From: DAIPKP01 sp964545875
GTDB taxonomy: Bacteria; Synergistota; Synergistia; Synergistales; Aminiphilaceae
DNA: 64,000 nucleotides
Direction of reading: 5' to 3'
Assembly: GCA_964545875.1 (NCBI GenBank)
Contig: CAZJHH010000004.1
Span: 286,797-350,796, forward strand
Shown: piece after piece, positions 16,020 through 24,518 of the stretch
Position numbering within the stretch: position 1 is the first letter of the stretch
Layout: each line of letters opens with the position of its first letter
Notes under the pieces: model-generated
The model's input: only the letters and a program-made list of their open reading frames with translations
What the model was told of the DNA's origin: nothing
The model's database searches: none
Position numbers and translations under genes: made by a program

Positions 16020-16796
16020 ATGTTTCGAAAATTTTCTGCTTTAGGGTTGGCCATGCTTCTTTCTCTGGGACTCTTCTCCGCAGCCTTCGGAGCTCCTCGT
16101 TCTCTGGAAGAGATCAAGGAGAGCGGAATACTCCGGGTAGCGGTGGAAGACGAAACCTGGGGAGTTTTCCACATCTGGGAAGGGGATCAGATTTCGGGAT
16201 TTGAAATCGACCTCTGCAATGCCCTCGGGGCAGCCCTGGAGGTTTCGGTTGAATATATCGCGGTTCCCTGGGGAGAAGGAGAAGAGGGAACAATTACCGG
16301 AGCCCTGGAAAAAGGGGTATGGAAAGAATGGGATCTCATCGCCGCGGGAGTTACCATCACCAAGGAACGCCAGGAGTTCGTCGCCTTCCCGGAGTGGATG
16401 TTCAATGCGGGGCAGGTTCTTATCGTCCGCAAGGGTAGCGGCATCAAGGAGCTGGAAGACGCCGGGGGCAAAAAAATCGGTGCCCAGCAGAACACCTCCA
16501 GCATGGAAACCATCGTCACGCGGCTCAAGGGAGCCGAAGCGGTTCCCTTCGAAATGGTTCAGCATGCCTTCGAAGCCCTCATGAACGGCTCGCTCCAGGG
16601 AGTGGTCATCGACGCTCCTCTGGCGTTTCAGGAGGCCAAAGCCCATTCGGATCTCCTGGAAGTTCTGGATAAACCCCTTACTCGGGAAAGGCTGAGCCTG
16701 GTGCTTCCCAAGGACTGCGATCCCAAGCTGCTTGAAAGCACAACCCAAATTATAGAAAAAGAGCGTAAAAACCTTCACAAAAAGTGGTTCAACTAG
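16020..16796 (+). CDS. Periplasmic amino-acid-binding protein (SBP family 3), copy 1
   Basis: A 258-residue exported protein with signal peptide MFRKFSALGLAMLLSLGLFSAAFG and a type-II periplasmic binding fold. SGILRVAVEDETWG, GFEIDLCNALG and GVTITKERQEFVAFPEWMF are the usual family-3 signatures for polar amino acids. No lipobox, so it should be soluble in the periplasm. The start at 16020 follows AAGGAGGG. No permease or ATPase gene is adjacent. It is a close tandem paralogue of the gene at 16999, and both precede a chemoreceptor. The ligand is unknown. Confidence 0.87.
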   Translation: MFRKFSALGLAMLLSLGLFSAAFGAPRSLEEIKESGILRVAVEDETWGVFHIWEGDQISGFEIDLCNALGAALEVSVEYIAVPWGEGEEGTITGALEKGVWKEWDLIAAGVTITKERQEFVAFPEWMFNAGQVLIVRKGSGIKELEDAGGKKIGAQQNTSSMETIVTRLKGAEAVPFEMVQHAFEALMNGSLQGVVIDAPLAFQEAKAHSDLLEVLDKPLTRERLSLVLPKDCDPKLLESTTQIIEKERKNLHKKWFN

Positions 16797-16833
16797 AATC
16801 ATCCGCGCTCTCACACCTTATCGCTGTATTTCC

Positions 16834-16866
16834 GGCGCTTTCTCAAATGGGAAAGCGCCTTTTTTT
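16834..16866 (+). terminator. Terminator after binding protein copy 1
   Basis: GGCGCTTTC (16834-16842) pairs with GAAAGCGCC (16851-16859), followed by seven T. Confidence 0.9.
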
Positions 16867-16915
16867 CACACCCTTACGGCGGAAAATTTCCTTCATTTTT
16901 TTCCCAAAACGGAAC

Positions 16916-16944
16916 TTTACTTCCATTTTGGAAGGTGATACAAT
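16916..16944 (+). promoter_or_regulatory. Promoter of binding protein copy 2, with an inverted repeat in the spacer
   Basis: TTTACT (16916-16921), 17 bp, TGA-TACAAT (-10 at 16939-16944). The inverted repeat CTTCCA-TTT-TGGAAG (16920-16934) fills the spacer and could be a repressor site. This repeat is not seen at the copy 1 promoter. Confidence 0.68.
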
Positions 16945-16998
16945 TCCGAAAGGTTCTTAAAAGCGTTCAAAGTAACGCAAAAAAGGGGGAGTTTTGTT

Positions 16999-17775
16999 AT
17001 GTTCCGAAAGTGTGCGGTTCTCGGTATGGGGTTATTTCTTTCTCTGGCCCTTCTCTCTGCGGCCTTTGGTGCACCCCGCTCTCTGGAGGCAATTCAGGAA
17101 AGCGGCACGTTCCGAATCGCCGTGGCAGACCAAAGCTGGGGGCTTTTCCGTATCTGGGAGGGAGATCAGCTCAAGGGTTTTGAAATCGATCTCTGCAACA
17201 CCATTGCGGAGGCTCTGGGAGTAACGGCGGAATATGTCCCCATTCCCTGGGGACAGGGAGAAGAGGGAAGCATCACCGGCGCTCTGGGAAAGGGTATTTG
17301 GAGGGACTGGGACATGATCGCTTCGGGGGCCACCATTACCAAGGAACGCCAGGAAGTGGTGAACTTCGCGGACTGGATGTTCAACGCCGGGCAGGTCTTG
17401 GTGGTGCGTAAGGACAGCGGCATAAAGACCATGGAAGATGCGGCGGGCAAGAAAATCGGAGCCCAGGAAAACACCGCCAGCCTGGAAATTATCGGTCTGC
17501 GTCTCCAGGGCGCCGAAGCGGTTCCTTTCGAAATCGTTCAAGACGGCTTTGATGCCTTGCTGGAAGGCTCTCTCCAGGGGTTCGTCATCGATGCTCCTCT
17601 GGCGGTTCAAGAGGCGAAGCTTCATCCGGATACTCTCGAAGTGCTGGAGAGACCCATCACCCGGGAACGTCTGGGATTGGTACTCCCCAAGGACTGTGAT
17701 CCCAAACTTCTCGACGCAGTAAGTGAAATAGTCGTGAAAGAACGCAAAGGCCTCTACGAAAAGTGGTTCGACTAA
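16999..17775 (+). CDS. Periplasmic amino-acid-binding protein (SBP family 3), copy 2
   Basis: Same length (258 residues) and same architecture as the preceding gene. A MFRKCAVLGMGLFLSLALLS signal peptide is followed by APRSLEAIQESGTFRIAVAD. Long identical stretches (ITKERQE, WMFNAGQVL, GSLQG, VLPKDCDPKLL) show a tandem duplication. Substitutions lie in the likely ligand-binding region, so specificity may differ. It is transcribed separately from its own promoter and ends at its own terminator. Confidence 0.87.
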   Translation: MFRKCAVLGMGLFLSLALLSAAFGAPRSLEAIQESGTFRIAVADQSWGLFRIWEGDQLKGFEIDLCNTIAEALGVTAEYVPIPWGQGEEGSITGALGKGIWRDWDMIASGATITKERQEVVNFADWMFNAGQVLVVRKDSGIKTMEDAAGKKIGAQENTASLEIIGLRLQGAEAVPFEIVQDGFDALLEGSLQGFVIDAPLAVQEAKLHPDTLEVLERPITRERLGLVLPKDCDPKLLDAVSEIVVKERKGLYEKWFD

Positions 17776-17809
17776 CATATCCGAGCCACCTATAAAAGCA
17801 TTTCCGGTT

Positions 17810-17861
17810 CCTCCCCCTTTTCGAAGCCCTTTAGGGGGGAGGGGCCTTTTTCTTTTTTTTT
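17810..17861 (+). terminator. Terminator after binding protein copy 2
   Basis: CCTCCCCC (17810-17817) pairs with GGGGGGAGG (17834-17842). A long T-rich stretch (17847-17861) follows. Confidence 0.85.
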
Positions 17862-17938
17862 GCACAAGCTTCATGATATACTTTTAAACACGGTATACGC
17901 TGTCAAATTCGGGTGGTTGTACAAAGGGGGCAATCTGC

Positions 17939-19951
17939 ATGTCGCTACGAATAAAATTGTACGGGGTCATTCTGGGTATGGCAGTTTTGGGAATGATCAT
18001 CATGGGAACTCTTAATTATACCGTGGCAAAGGAACAACTCATCGGCCTTGCCCGGGAGAGCCTGGAAAGCACCGCCAGGGAGATATCCAAGAACGTAACC
18101 CAGATTTCCGAACGTAACGCAGGGCTCATCAGAACCATTCGCCCCATTATCATAGGACTTTACGATCAAATGGCGGATGACATGATCATCAAGGACACCC
18201 TGCAGCAGGTGGCAGCTGCCAATCCTCAGATTCAACAGATTTTTATCGGCACCGAAGATGGGGAGATGCTTCTGGTACCCTCCTCGAACCTCGAAGCAGG
18301 TTATGACCCCACCCAGAGAGAATGGTACAAACTTTCGGCAAACGACAAGGTCACCGTTTTAGGCCCCTACGAAGATACGGTTTCCCGGAAGACCGTAATG
18401 ACGTACAGTACCCATCTCACCGGAGACTACGGAGACGATATCGGTGCCCTGGGACTGGATGTCTCCATGAAATCCTTTCAGGATCTCGTAGCGAACCTCA
18501 AGGTAGGACGAACGGGAAACGCCATCCTCATCGATAAAAATCGGCGTATCGTGGCGGATGCCAACCAAGAGCACCTGGGAAAGGGCGTGGAGGTCTTCGG
18601 CAAAGCCATGGAGGATCTGGGACGCCGAGCTTCTTCGGGATCCGCAGGAATTGAAACGATTTCCGTGGAAACAAAAGAAAGAACCGTATACTACAGCCCT
18701 GTGGCGGGAACGGATCTCTTCGTCTTCGTCTGCCAGGACGAGGGGGAAATTCTCGCCCCGGCGAATTCTCTCTATCGGAACGCCATGATCACCATTCTTA
18801 TCTCTACGGCAGCGCTGGGATGCATCATCTGGCTGGTGGGGCACTCCATCATTGTCCCGGTGAAAAACACCGCCGAGGCGAACAAGCGGCTCGCCGCCAA
18901 GGATCTTACGGTAACCTTTCCCCATATCAAGGATCCCCTGCTGCGCCAGCTGAGCGACAGCTCCACCCTTCTGCTGGAATCTTTCCGACAGCTCATGGAA
19001 AATCTCCGGAGCACCACCCAAACCTTGCACTATCATGCCCAGGAGGTTTCCCAGGCTTCCGAGCGAACCGGCAACTCCGTGGAAACCATCGAAGCCGCCA
19101 TGGAAGCGGTACGCAGCATGGCGGAAGCGACCTCCGCCGCCATCGAAGAGACCAATGCGGGAATCGAGGAGGTCGCCTCGGGAGCTCAGACCGCTTCGAA
19201 GGCTGCGGAAAACGCCAATGAGGCTGCCAAAACCCTGAAAAAAAACGCCCAAGAGGCAGGAAAAGATACGGAACAGACGGTGCTTCGGGTTCAGGAAATG
19301 GCCCAATCCTTTGATGTGGTCACCACCTCGGTGGACGAACTCAACGTTCTGGCCTCCCGAATCGGGGAAATCGTGGGAGCCATCACCAAAATCGCGGACC
19401 AGACAAACCTTCTGGCCCTCAATGCGGCCATCGAAGCCGCCCGAGCGGGCGAGGCGGGACGGGGCTTCGCGGTGGTAGCCGAAGAAGTACGCAAGCTCGC
19501 CGAGGAAAGCAATCGTGCGGCAAACCAGATCGGCAGCCTGGCGGAGGACATTCTTGCGGGCACCGGCGTGGCGGTACGAAAGGCCCGGGAGGGCAAAGAC
19601 ATCGCCCAGGAAGGAGTTTCCTCGGTGGAACAAGTCCGGCTTCGTCTGGATGAAGTGGTGGAGGCCATCAACACCATCACCGACCTGAGCCGCCATATCG
19701 CCGAAGCGGTGCAGACCCAATCCGCCAGCACCGAAGAGATGGCCAAGGCCATCGATCACGTGGCGGGACTTACCCATCAGCTTCATGAGAAAGTTGTGGA
19801 GGTTGACTCCTCTCTCAAGGGAGCCGGGGAAGCTGCGGAAAGCATGGAAAACGCTTCGGGAGAACTCGACAAGGTTTCGGTAGAGCTTGAATCCATCGTG
19901 GCGGAATACAAACTCGAAGGAGAAAGTTCCCTTCGGAAGCTTCCTTCCTGA
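17939..19951 (+). CDS. Methyl-accepting chemotaxis protein with dCache sensor
   Basis: A 670-residue chemoreceptor. TM1 is at about residues 7-28, followed by a periplasmic Cache-type sensor of about 250 residues (REWYKLSANDK, MTYSTHLTGDYGDDIGALGLDVS) and TM2 at about 283-303. A short HAMP-like linker leads to the long cytoplasmic coiled coil. The signalling tip reads ITKIADQTNLLALNAAIEAARAGE...GFAVVAEEVRKLAEES and is fully conserved. dCache domains often bind amino acids. Two orphan amino-acid-binding proteins lie directly upstream, so they may share ligands or act together (inference). A cheW gene lies at 61.2 kb. Confidence 0.92.
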   Translation: MSLRIKLYGVILGMAVLGMIIMGTLNYTVAKEQLIGLARESLESTAREISKNVTQISERNAGLIRTIRPIIIGLYDQMADDMIIKDTLQQVAAANPQIQQIFIGTEDGEMLLVPSSNLEAGYDPTQREWYKLSANDKVTVLGPYEDTVSRKTVMTYSTHLTGDYGDDIGALGLDVSMKSFQDLVANLKVGRTGNAILIDKNRRIVADANQEHLGKGVEVFGKAMEDLGRRASSGSAGIETISVETKERTVYYSPVAGTDLFVFVCQDEGEILAPANSLYRNAMITILISTAALGCIIWLVGHSIIVPVKNTAEANKRLAAKDLTVTFPHIKDPLLRQLSDSSTLLLESFRQLMENLRSTTQTLHYHAQEVSQASERTGNSVETIEAAMEAVRSMAEATSAAIEETNAGIEEVASGAQTASKAAENANEAAKTLKKNAQEAGKDTEQTVLRVQEMAQSFDVVTTSVDELNVLASRIGEIVGAITKIADQTNLLALNAAIEAARAGEAGRGFAVVAEEVRKLAEESNRAANQIGSLAEDILAGTGVAVRKAREGKDIAQEGVSSVEQVRLRLDEVVEAINTITDLSRHIAEAVQTQSASTEEMAKAIDHVAGLTHQLHEKVVEVDSSLKGAGEAAESMENASGELDKVSVELESIVAEYKLEGESSLRKLPS

Positions 19952-20050
19952 CTTCCGGAAGGCCCGAGAAATCCGGTGTTTTCCCACCCGAAACCGAGAA
20001 CTGCCTGAAACCCTGCTCCGGCACGGAAAAATGATACTTCTGCAATATAT

Positions 20051-20079
20051 AAAGAGGGCCCCCCTTGGGGGCCCTCTTT
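20051..20079. terminator. Bidirectional terminator between the MCP and PpiC genes
   Basis: A perfect 13-bp stem, AAAGAGGGCCCCC (20051-20063) with GGGGGCCCTCTTT (20067-20079), and a CTT loop. It carries A and U tails on both sides and serves convergent genes. Confidence 0.9.
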
Positions 20080-20106
20080 ACCGGTTGATTCCATATCCGG
20101 ATTGAG

Positions 20107-20997
20107 CTATTCCGAAGCCTCGGGGCTCTTCTCGTCCTGTTCCGGAGCCTCCTCGGCCTTCTCTGCCTCGGGAGCTTCTTCCTTCAGGATTTCCACGGGA
20201 TATTCCTTCTGCAGATCCGCCAGCTTCTGATAGAAAGCCTCCTGTTGCTTCTTCTGGGTAAGCATGGTCTTGATTTCTCCCGCCACATCTTCCAGAGGAA
20301 CCACCGAGGAGGGCTGTTTCTCTTCTACTCGGATAATATGCCATCCAAACTGAGATTTCACGGGCTCGCTCATGCTCCCCGTTTCAAGAGCAAAGGCGGC
20401 AGTTTCGAATTCCGGAACCATCTGGCCCTTGCCGAAAAAGCCGAGATTTCCCCCGTCCTCTTTGGAAGGGCAGGCAGAATATTCTTTAGCGGCATCTTCA
20501 AAGGCTTTCCCGTCCCGAAGCTCCTGGAGAATCTTTTTTGCGGTCTCCTCGTCTTCTACAAGGATATGCCGGGCCCGAATTCTTTCGGGAATGGCAAACT
20601 GGTTGGGATTAGCCTCGTAAAAAGCCTTTACTTCTTCATCCGTGGCGGTTACATCGGCAATGATGGTCTTCACTGCGAAATCCCGGACAAGGTTGCTCCG
20701 CAGCCGTGCAAGGGCCTCCGCAAAACCCTCCTGGGTATCCACTTTCTGGGACTCTCCCCAGAGAAAGAGGAGTTCCCGGTTTACCAGTTCCTCCACCACC
20801 TTTTCCTGTCCCGCAGGGGTTTTGAAGAAGGCCGCCTGCTCCTGAGGAAGCTGCTGTATAACCTGATCCACCTGCTGCTGGGTGATTTCCGTCTCCCCCA
20901 CCCGAGCCACCACCTTGGCGGAATCCGCCGCGAAAGCTCCGGAACTGCACAAGAAGAAAGCCGCCAAAACGCCGAAGAACATCTTGTTTCTTTTCAT
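20107..20997 (-). CDS. Exported parvulin-type peptidyl-prolyl isomerase (PpiC/PrsA/SurA-like)
   Basis: A 296-residue foldase. The signal peptide is MKRNKMFFGVLAAFFLCSSGAFA, followed by a SurA-like N-terminal chaperone region (about 30-130). The parvulin domain (about 135-235) contains RARHILVEDEETAKKILQELRDGKAF, GGNLGFFGKGQMVPEFE and QFGWHIIRVEE. An acidic Glu/Pro-rich tail ends the protein. It assists folding of exported or outer-membrane proteins. Start at 20997 behind GAGGAGG; the open frame further upstream is inside the ClC gene and not coding. The alternative symbol prsA would imply a lipoprotein, but there is no lipobox. Confidence 0.9.
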   Translation of the reverse strand: MKRNKMFFGVLAAFFLCSSGAFAADSAKVVARVGETEITQQQVDQVIQQLPQEQAAFFKTPAGQEKVVEELVNRELLFLWGESQKVDTQEGFAEALARLRSNLVRDFAVKTIIADVTATDEEVKAFYEANPNQFAIPERIRARHILVEDEETAKKILQELRDGKAFEDAAKEYSACPSKEDGGNLGFFGKGQMVPEFETAAFALETGSMSEPVKSQFGWHIIRVEEKQPSSVVPLEDVAGEIKTMLTQKKQQEAFYQKLADLQKEYPVEILKEEAPEAEKAEEAPEQDEKSPEASE

Positions 20998-21070
20998 AAT
21001 AGACCCTAACCTCCTCAAAAATTTTCGCTCGCTCAGTGTATCACGTTTCCTTCGGGAAACCATGGTAATT

Positions 21071-22327
21071 TTACGGTATTTTCCGAAGATCCTCTTCCTC
21101 GAAAAGATTCCACCTCCGGGCCACCGCAAAGGACAGGCCGCAAAGAACGGCCCCCGGAAGAAGCGCGGAAAAACCGCAGAGCTCCACCAGAAAAACCACC
21201 GCCGCCACGGGAGTGTTTGCAGCTCCTCCAAGTACTGCGGCAGCCCCGAAAAGGGCAAAAAGCTCCGGAGCCAGGGAGAAAAGGTGCGCAAAAAAGGTTC
21301 CGCCCACAACTCCCACAAAAAAAGTGGGCCCCACCATCCCCGCACTTCCGCCAGCTCCCACGGTGATTCCCGTGGCAAGAGACTTCCAGAATCCCTGGAG
21401 GAGCAGAAGATTTCCCTCCCCCTGAAAGTGAAGAAGAAGGTCTCTCTGGCCGGTACCGCAAACGTGATACCCTGAAAGGACGTGTATGAGCAGCACCAGA
21501 AATCCTCCCCCAAGAGCTTTGGAAAGAGGGCTTTTCCAGAAAATCCGCACCCCCCGACGGGCATGTTTCAGTAAAATCACGTGAGATATGGCGAGAATGC
21601 CGAAAAAAAGGCCTCCTCCTATACAAAAAAGCAGGAAGGACGGGCTGAGGTCCGGAATCGAGGGAACCCGGACCATATGAGGATGGGGTATGAGTCCGAG
21701 CTCCCGGGAACATTTCCATGCCCAGAAGCTGCACCAGTATCCCCGGAGAAAGCGTTCTCCCGAAAAACCGTGAAAAAGGGGCTTTTCCAGGCTTTCCAGA
21801 ACGAAGAGGGTAGCTCCCAGAGGAGTGCCGAGGAGGGCCGCCACACCTCCTGCGGCACCGCAGAAAAGATTTTCCCGAAGAGTGTTCTTTTCCGGAGAGG
21901 CGGCGGAAAAAAGGGCGGCCCCCACGTAGGCCGAGGGGCCCACGATACCGCCGCTTCCTCCGGAGGCGAGGGTGATGATGGTTCGCACTGCCTTGATCAG
22001 CCATGCCAGAGGAGGAAAGGGGTTTTCCCGAGAGTAGAGGCACCGTAGGTTTTCCATGCCGTGCCCCGCAACTCCCGGAAAGAAACGCATTTCCAGAAGG
22101 GCACAAAGAAAAAGCCCCCCCGGCAAGAGCAGTATCCGGCTCCAGGGAGCTTTTTCCACCTGCATTTCTCCGGCCCCGAGAACACCGATAAAACAGGAAA
22201 CTCCTCCACCCACGAGAATTCCCAGGAGAGCCAGAAAAAACATCTCTTCCATTCCCCGAAAGAAAATCTGCTCTCTCGAAAGCGAGCATTCCCCCCGGAG
22301 ACCATCTCTCTCCAAGCGCCGTATCAC
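21071..22327 (-). CDS. ClC family chloride channel/transporter, non-canonical gate
   Basis: A 418-residue polytopic protein with the ClC internal duplication. GGSGGIVGPSAYVGAALF lies in the first half (about residues 123-140) and GGSAGMVGPTFFVGVVGG in the second (about 326-343). The C-terminus has GAAAVLGGAANTPVAAVVFLVELCG, typical of the family. Canonical ClC antiporters carry a gating Glu in GREGP; here that position is Val (GIVGP). The GTG start at 22327 has GGGAGG five bases upstream; an ATG at 22252 is a possible but poorly supported alternative. The transported ion is unknown. Confidence 0.82.
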   Translation of the reverse strand: MIRRLERDGLRGECSLSREQIFFRGMEEMFFLALLGILVGGGVSCFIGVLGAGEMQVEKAPWSRILLLPGGLFLCALLEMRFFPGVAGHGMENLRCLYSRENPFPPLAWLIKAVRTIITLASGGSGGIVGPSAYVGAALFSAASPEKNTLRENLFCGAAGGVAALLGTPLGATLFVLESLEKPLFHGFSGERFLRGYWCSFWAWKCSRELGLIPHPHMVRVPSIPDLSPSFLLFCIGGGLFFGILAISHVILLKHARRGVRIFWKSPLSKALGGGFLVLLIHVLSGYHVCGTGQRDLLLHFQGEGNLLLLQGFWKSLATGITVGAGGSAGMVGPTFFVGVVGGTFFAHLFSLAPELFALFGAAAVLGGAANTPVAAVVFLVELCGFSALLPGAVLCGLSFAVARRWNLFEEEDLRKIP

Positions 22328-22463
22328 ACATACCTCCCAGATCTTTTGCCATGTTTTTCCCAAAGGAAAACTCCCCGCACATACGTTTTTCTCTTTTTCC
22401 CACACTTCTTTCTGCGTGAAAACATCCACGCCGGAAGATTCGGTAAGATTTTTATAAAGATTC

Positions 22464-24317
22464 CTATTCGGAGAAACCGGAACTTTCGAGATCTTTCTCG
22501 AGCAGATGCCGCATTTCCCGATATCCCCGGATAAGTTCCTCCCGGAATCGCTCCAGGGATGCTCCCAGGTGCACCCGGCTGGAGAGGCAGAAATGCAGTT
22601 CCTCCGAGAGAACAAGATAGCGCACGCCAAAACCCTCGTCCACCACGGGGCCGAATCCCGCAAGTTCAAGCCCCTTGGGGGCGCTGGTGCTGGTGGAAAG
22701 CACGTTGCGCAGGAGCACCTGCCATCCCGGAGAGAGAAAGAGCGAGGGCAAGGCCTTGATGCCCAAGGACTCCCCCTGGCGTTTGTAGATCTCCAAAAGC
22801 CCGTAAAGGTGCCTATCCACTCCGTGCCCCTTCCGACAGACCTTGGCTCGACGTACATGTTCCTCCACGGCCTCTCGCAGAGCAAGAGCCCGATCCTTCA
22901 AAGGAGCCTCCTCTTCCATAAGGCTTACAAAACGGCAGGATTGGGGCGAAACCGTGCGGATCGCCTCGGTGCGGCCATGAAGGAAACGTCGGGTCATGAC
23001 GGGTTCGTAGCTGGTGCAGAAATTCCGAAAGGTTCGATACCGGGCAAGCTGCAATCCCATCTGCACGAAACCGTCGGGACTTACCTTGAGAGATTTTATG
23101 CGTTCCTTGCCGAACTCGTGGAAAAAGAGGGTGTGCAGGGTGGTTCGGCTGCAAAGATCGTCGTAGGTCTCCGCCGCCTCCCGGAGAAGCTTCCGGATTT
23201 CGGGAGAAAGCACCGGAAGCAGCTCCTGAAAGGCGTGCGGCGATTCTTCAGCTTCGGAAGAAACGCTGCACGCCACCTTATGAGATTGGAGAAACGCCGC
23301 CAGAGAGGAGATAATGGAGCCGTCCGTACCGGAATGTTCCATGTTGATGGCCCCCCGTCCCCGGGGCGTAACGATAAACTGCAGCGTTTTATCGAACCAT
23401 CGAGAGCGCCCGTCCCCATGAAGCAGGGCTTCCGCCAGGGAATCCATGTCCGAAGGCTCCCGATGATCCAGGGCCATCACGAAAAGCGCCTCTTCCAGGG
23501 CATGAAGAAGAGCTCCGTTTTGCTCCGGGGCATGCTCCAGAAGCATTTCCCGCCCCCGGGCCCAGGCATCCCGGTTCCAGGTGGTGAAAAGCCCCAGGCT
23601 TTCTTCGTCGGGTACGGGGGGCCGGGGATCTTCGATAATCTCTCCCAGCACTCTTCGGAGTTGTTCAAAGGAACATGCTCTTCCCAAGCTGTCCAGAAGA
23701 AAAATGCGATAGAAACGCCCCTTCCGAAGTACCATTATATGCCGGGGGTTCTCCACGGGCTCCGTCTCGGGAGAAACCATGTTGCGAAGGACATCCCGCC
23801 CTTTCCGGGGGATTCGGGAAGCCCCGAAAACCCTGCGGTACTGGGACATGCAGAGCGGCGCCTCCCCCTCCATGCCGGGAGGAAAGGATTCTTTTCTCAA
23901 AGCGTCATAAAGGGCCGCTGCTCCAAGAGCGAGAGCCGCCCCTCTCTCGGCCTGCTCCAAGGAGGCATTTCCTTCGGGCGATTCCAGAAGATAGAAAATG
24001 TTGCTGTGAATGGGAAGGGGAAGACGGCTGCAAAGATAGCTATCGTCCCAAAAAGGTTCGAGCCAGTTCGGCATGTCTTCCCGCAAAGCCCAGGTTTCGA
24101 GAGCCTGCTGCAGGATTTTTCCGTCCCCCGAAAGAGCGGAGAACTCCTCCACCGCCTTCCTGGTTCTCTTCCGCTGGAACTCGGACAGAAGAGGTTCGGT
24201 CCACTCCAGAAAGCGCTCCATCGTTTCTTCCAGGGGAGGTACGGGAAGTCGGGGAAGCCCTCCCTGGAAGCCGAATGTTCCCACACCTTCGGGACAATGC
24301 TCCTTTACGGAACCCAT
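22464..24317 (-). CDS. Choline/carnitine O-acyltransferase family protein
   Basis: A 617-residue protein with the full signature set of the carnitine acyltransferase family. PPLEETMERFLEW lies at 27-39 and LPLPIHSNIFYLL near 99-111. CMSQYRRVFGASRIP is at 156-170. The catalytic histidine motif NMEHSGTDG has His328. SPDGFVQMGLQLARYR lies near 413-428, TRRFLHGRTE near 442-451, and STSTS at 541-545. GFGPVVDEGFGVRY near 554-567 is the substrate-site GFG motif. These enzymes move acyl groups between CoA and carnitine or choline and are mainly eukaryotic. Start at 24317 behind AAAGGAGGG. It has its own extended -10 promoter after the terminator of the quaternary-amine transporter operon, and the transporter suggests a shared substrate. 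Confidence 0.9.
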   Translation of the reverse strand: MGSVKEHCPEGVGTFGFQGGLPRLPVPPLEETMERFLEWTEPLLSEFQRKRTRKAVEEFSALSGDGKILQQALETWALREDMPNWLEPFWDDSYLCSRLPLPIHSNIFYLLESPEGNASLEQAERGAALALGAAALYDALRKESFPPGMEGEAPLCMSQYRRVFGASRIPRKGRDVLRNMVSPETEPVENPRHIMVLRKGRFYRIFLLDSLGRACSFEQLRRVLGEIIEDPRPPVPDEESLGLFTTWNRDAWARGREMLLEHAPEQNGALLHALEEALFVMALDHREPSDMDSLAEALLHGDGRSRWFDKTLQFIVTPRGRGAINMEHSGTDGSIISSLAAFLQSHKVACSVSSEAEESPHAFQELLPVLSPEIRKLLREAAETYDDLCSRTTLHTLFFHEFGKERIKSLKVSPDGFVQMGLQLARYRTFRNFCTSYEPVMTRRFLHGRTEAIRTVSPQSCRFVSLMEEEAPLKDRALALREAVEEHVRRAKVCRKGHGVDRHLYGLLEIYKRQGESLGIKALPSLFLSPGWQVLLRNVLSTSTSAPKGLELAGFGPVVDEGFGVRYLVLSEELHFCLSSRVHLGASLERFREELIRGYREMRHLLEKDLESSGFSE

Positions 24318-24413
24318 GGATACGTTCCCTCCTTTTGCAATGAGGATGTTCCCCTTCCCGGAATATCCGAACTGCCATGCCTCCGAGGAGAGGGGGAGAA
24401 AAACCTTTTTTCC

Positions 24414-24422
24414 ATGATAGCA
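24414..24422 (-). promoter_or_regulatory. Extended -10 promoter for the acyltransferase gene
   Basis: TGCTATCAT on the minus strand (TG at 24422-24421, TATCAT at 24419-24414). The -35 is weak. Confidence 0.5.
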
Positions 24423-24431
24423 CTTTCCTCC

Positions 24432-24492
24432 AAAAAGATGAGGGATACAAAAAGCCTCTCCGGGGAGAAATCTTTTGTGTATCCCTCATCTT
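24432..24492 (-). terminator. Long-stem terminator of the quaternary-amine transporter operon
   Basis: Arms 24435-24452 (AAGATGAGGGATACAAAA) and 24473-24492 pair over about 19 bp with one bulge. On the minus strand the hairpin ends in UUUUU (24436-24432). It separates the transporter from the acyltransferase gene, 27 bases beyond the permease stop. Confidence 0.8.
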
Positions 24493-24518
24493 CGAATACG
24501 GCCGGGAAAGAGCACACT

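Noticed and set aside
16020..17775. Tandem binding-protein genes as a mobile or phase-variable repeat
   Set aside because: The copies differ throughout and each has its own promoter and terminator, so this is an old gene duplication.
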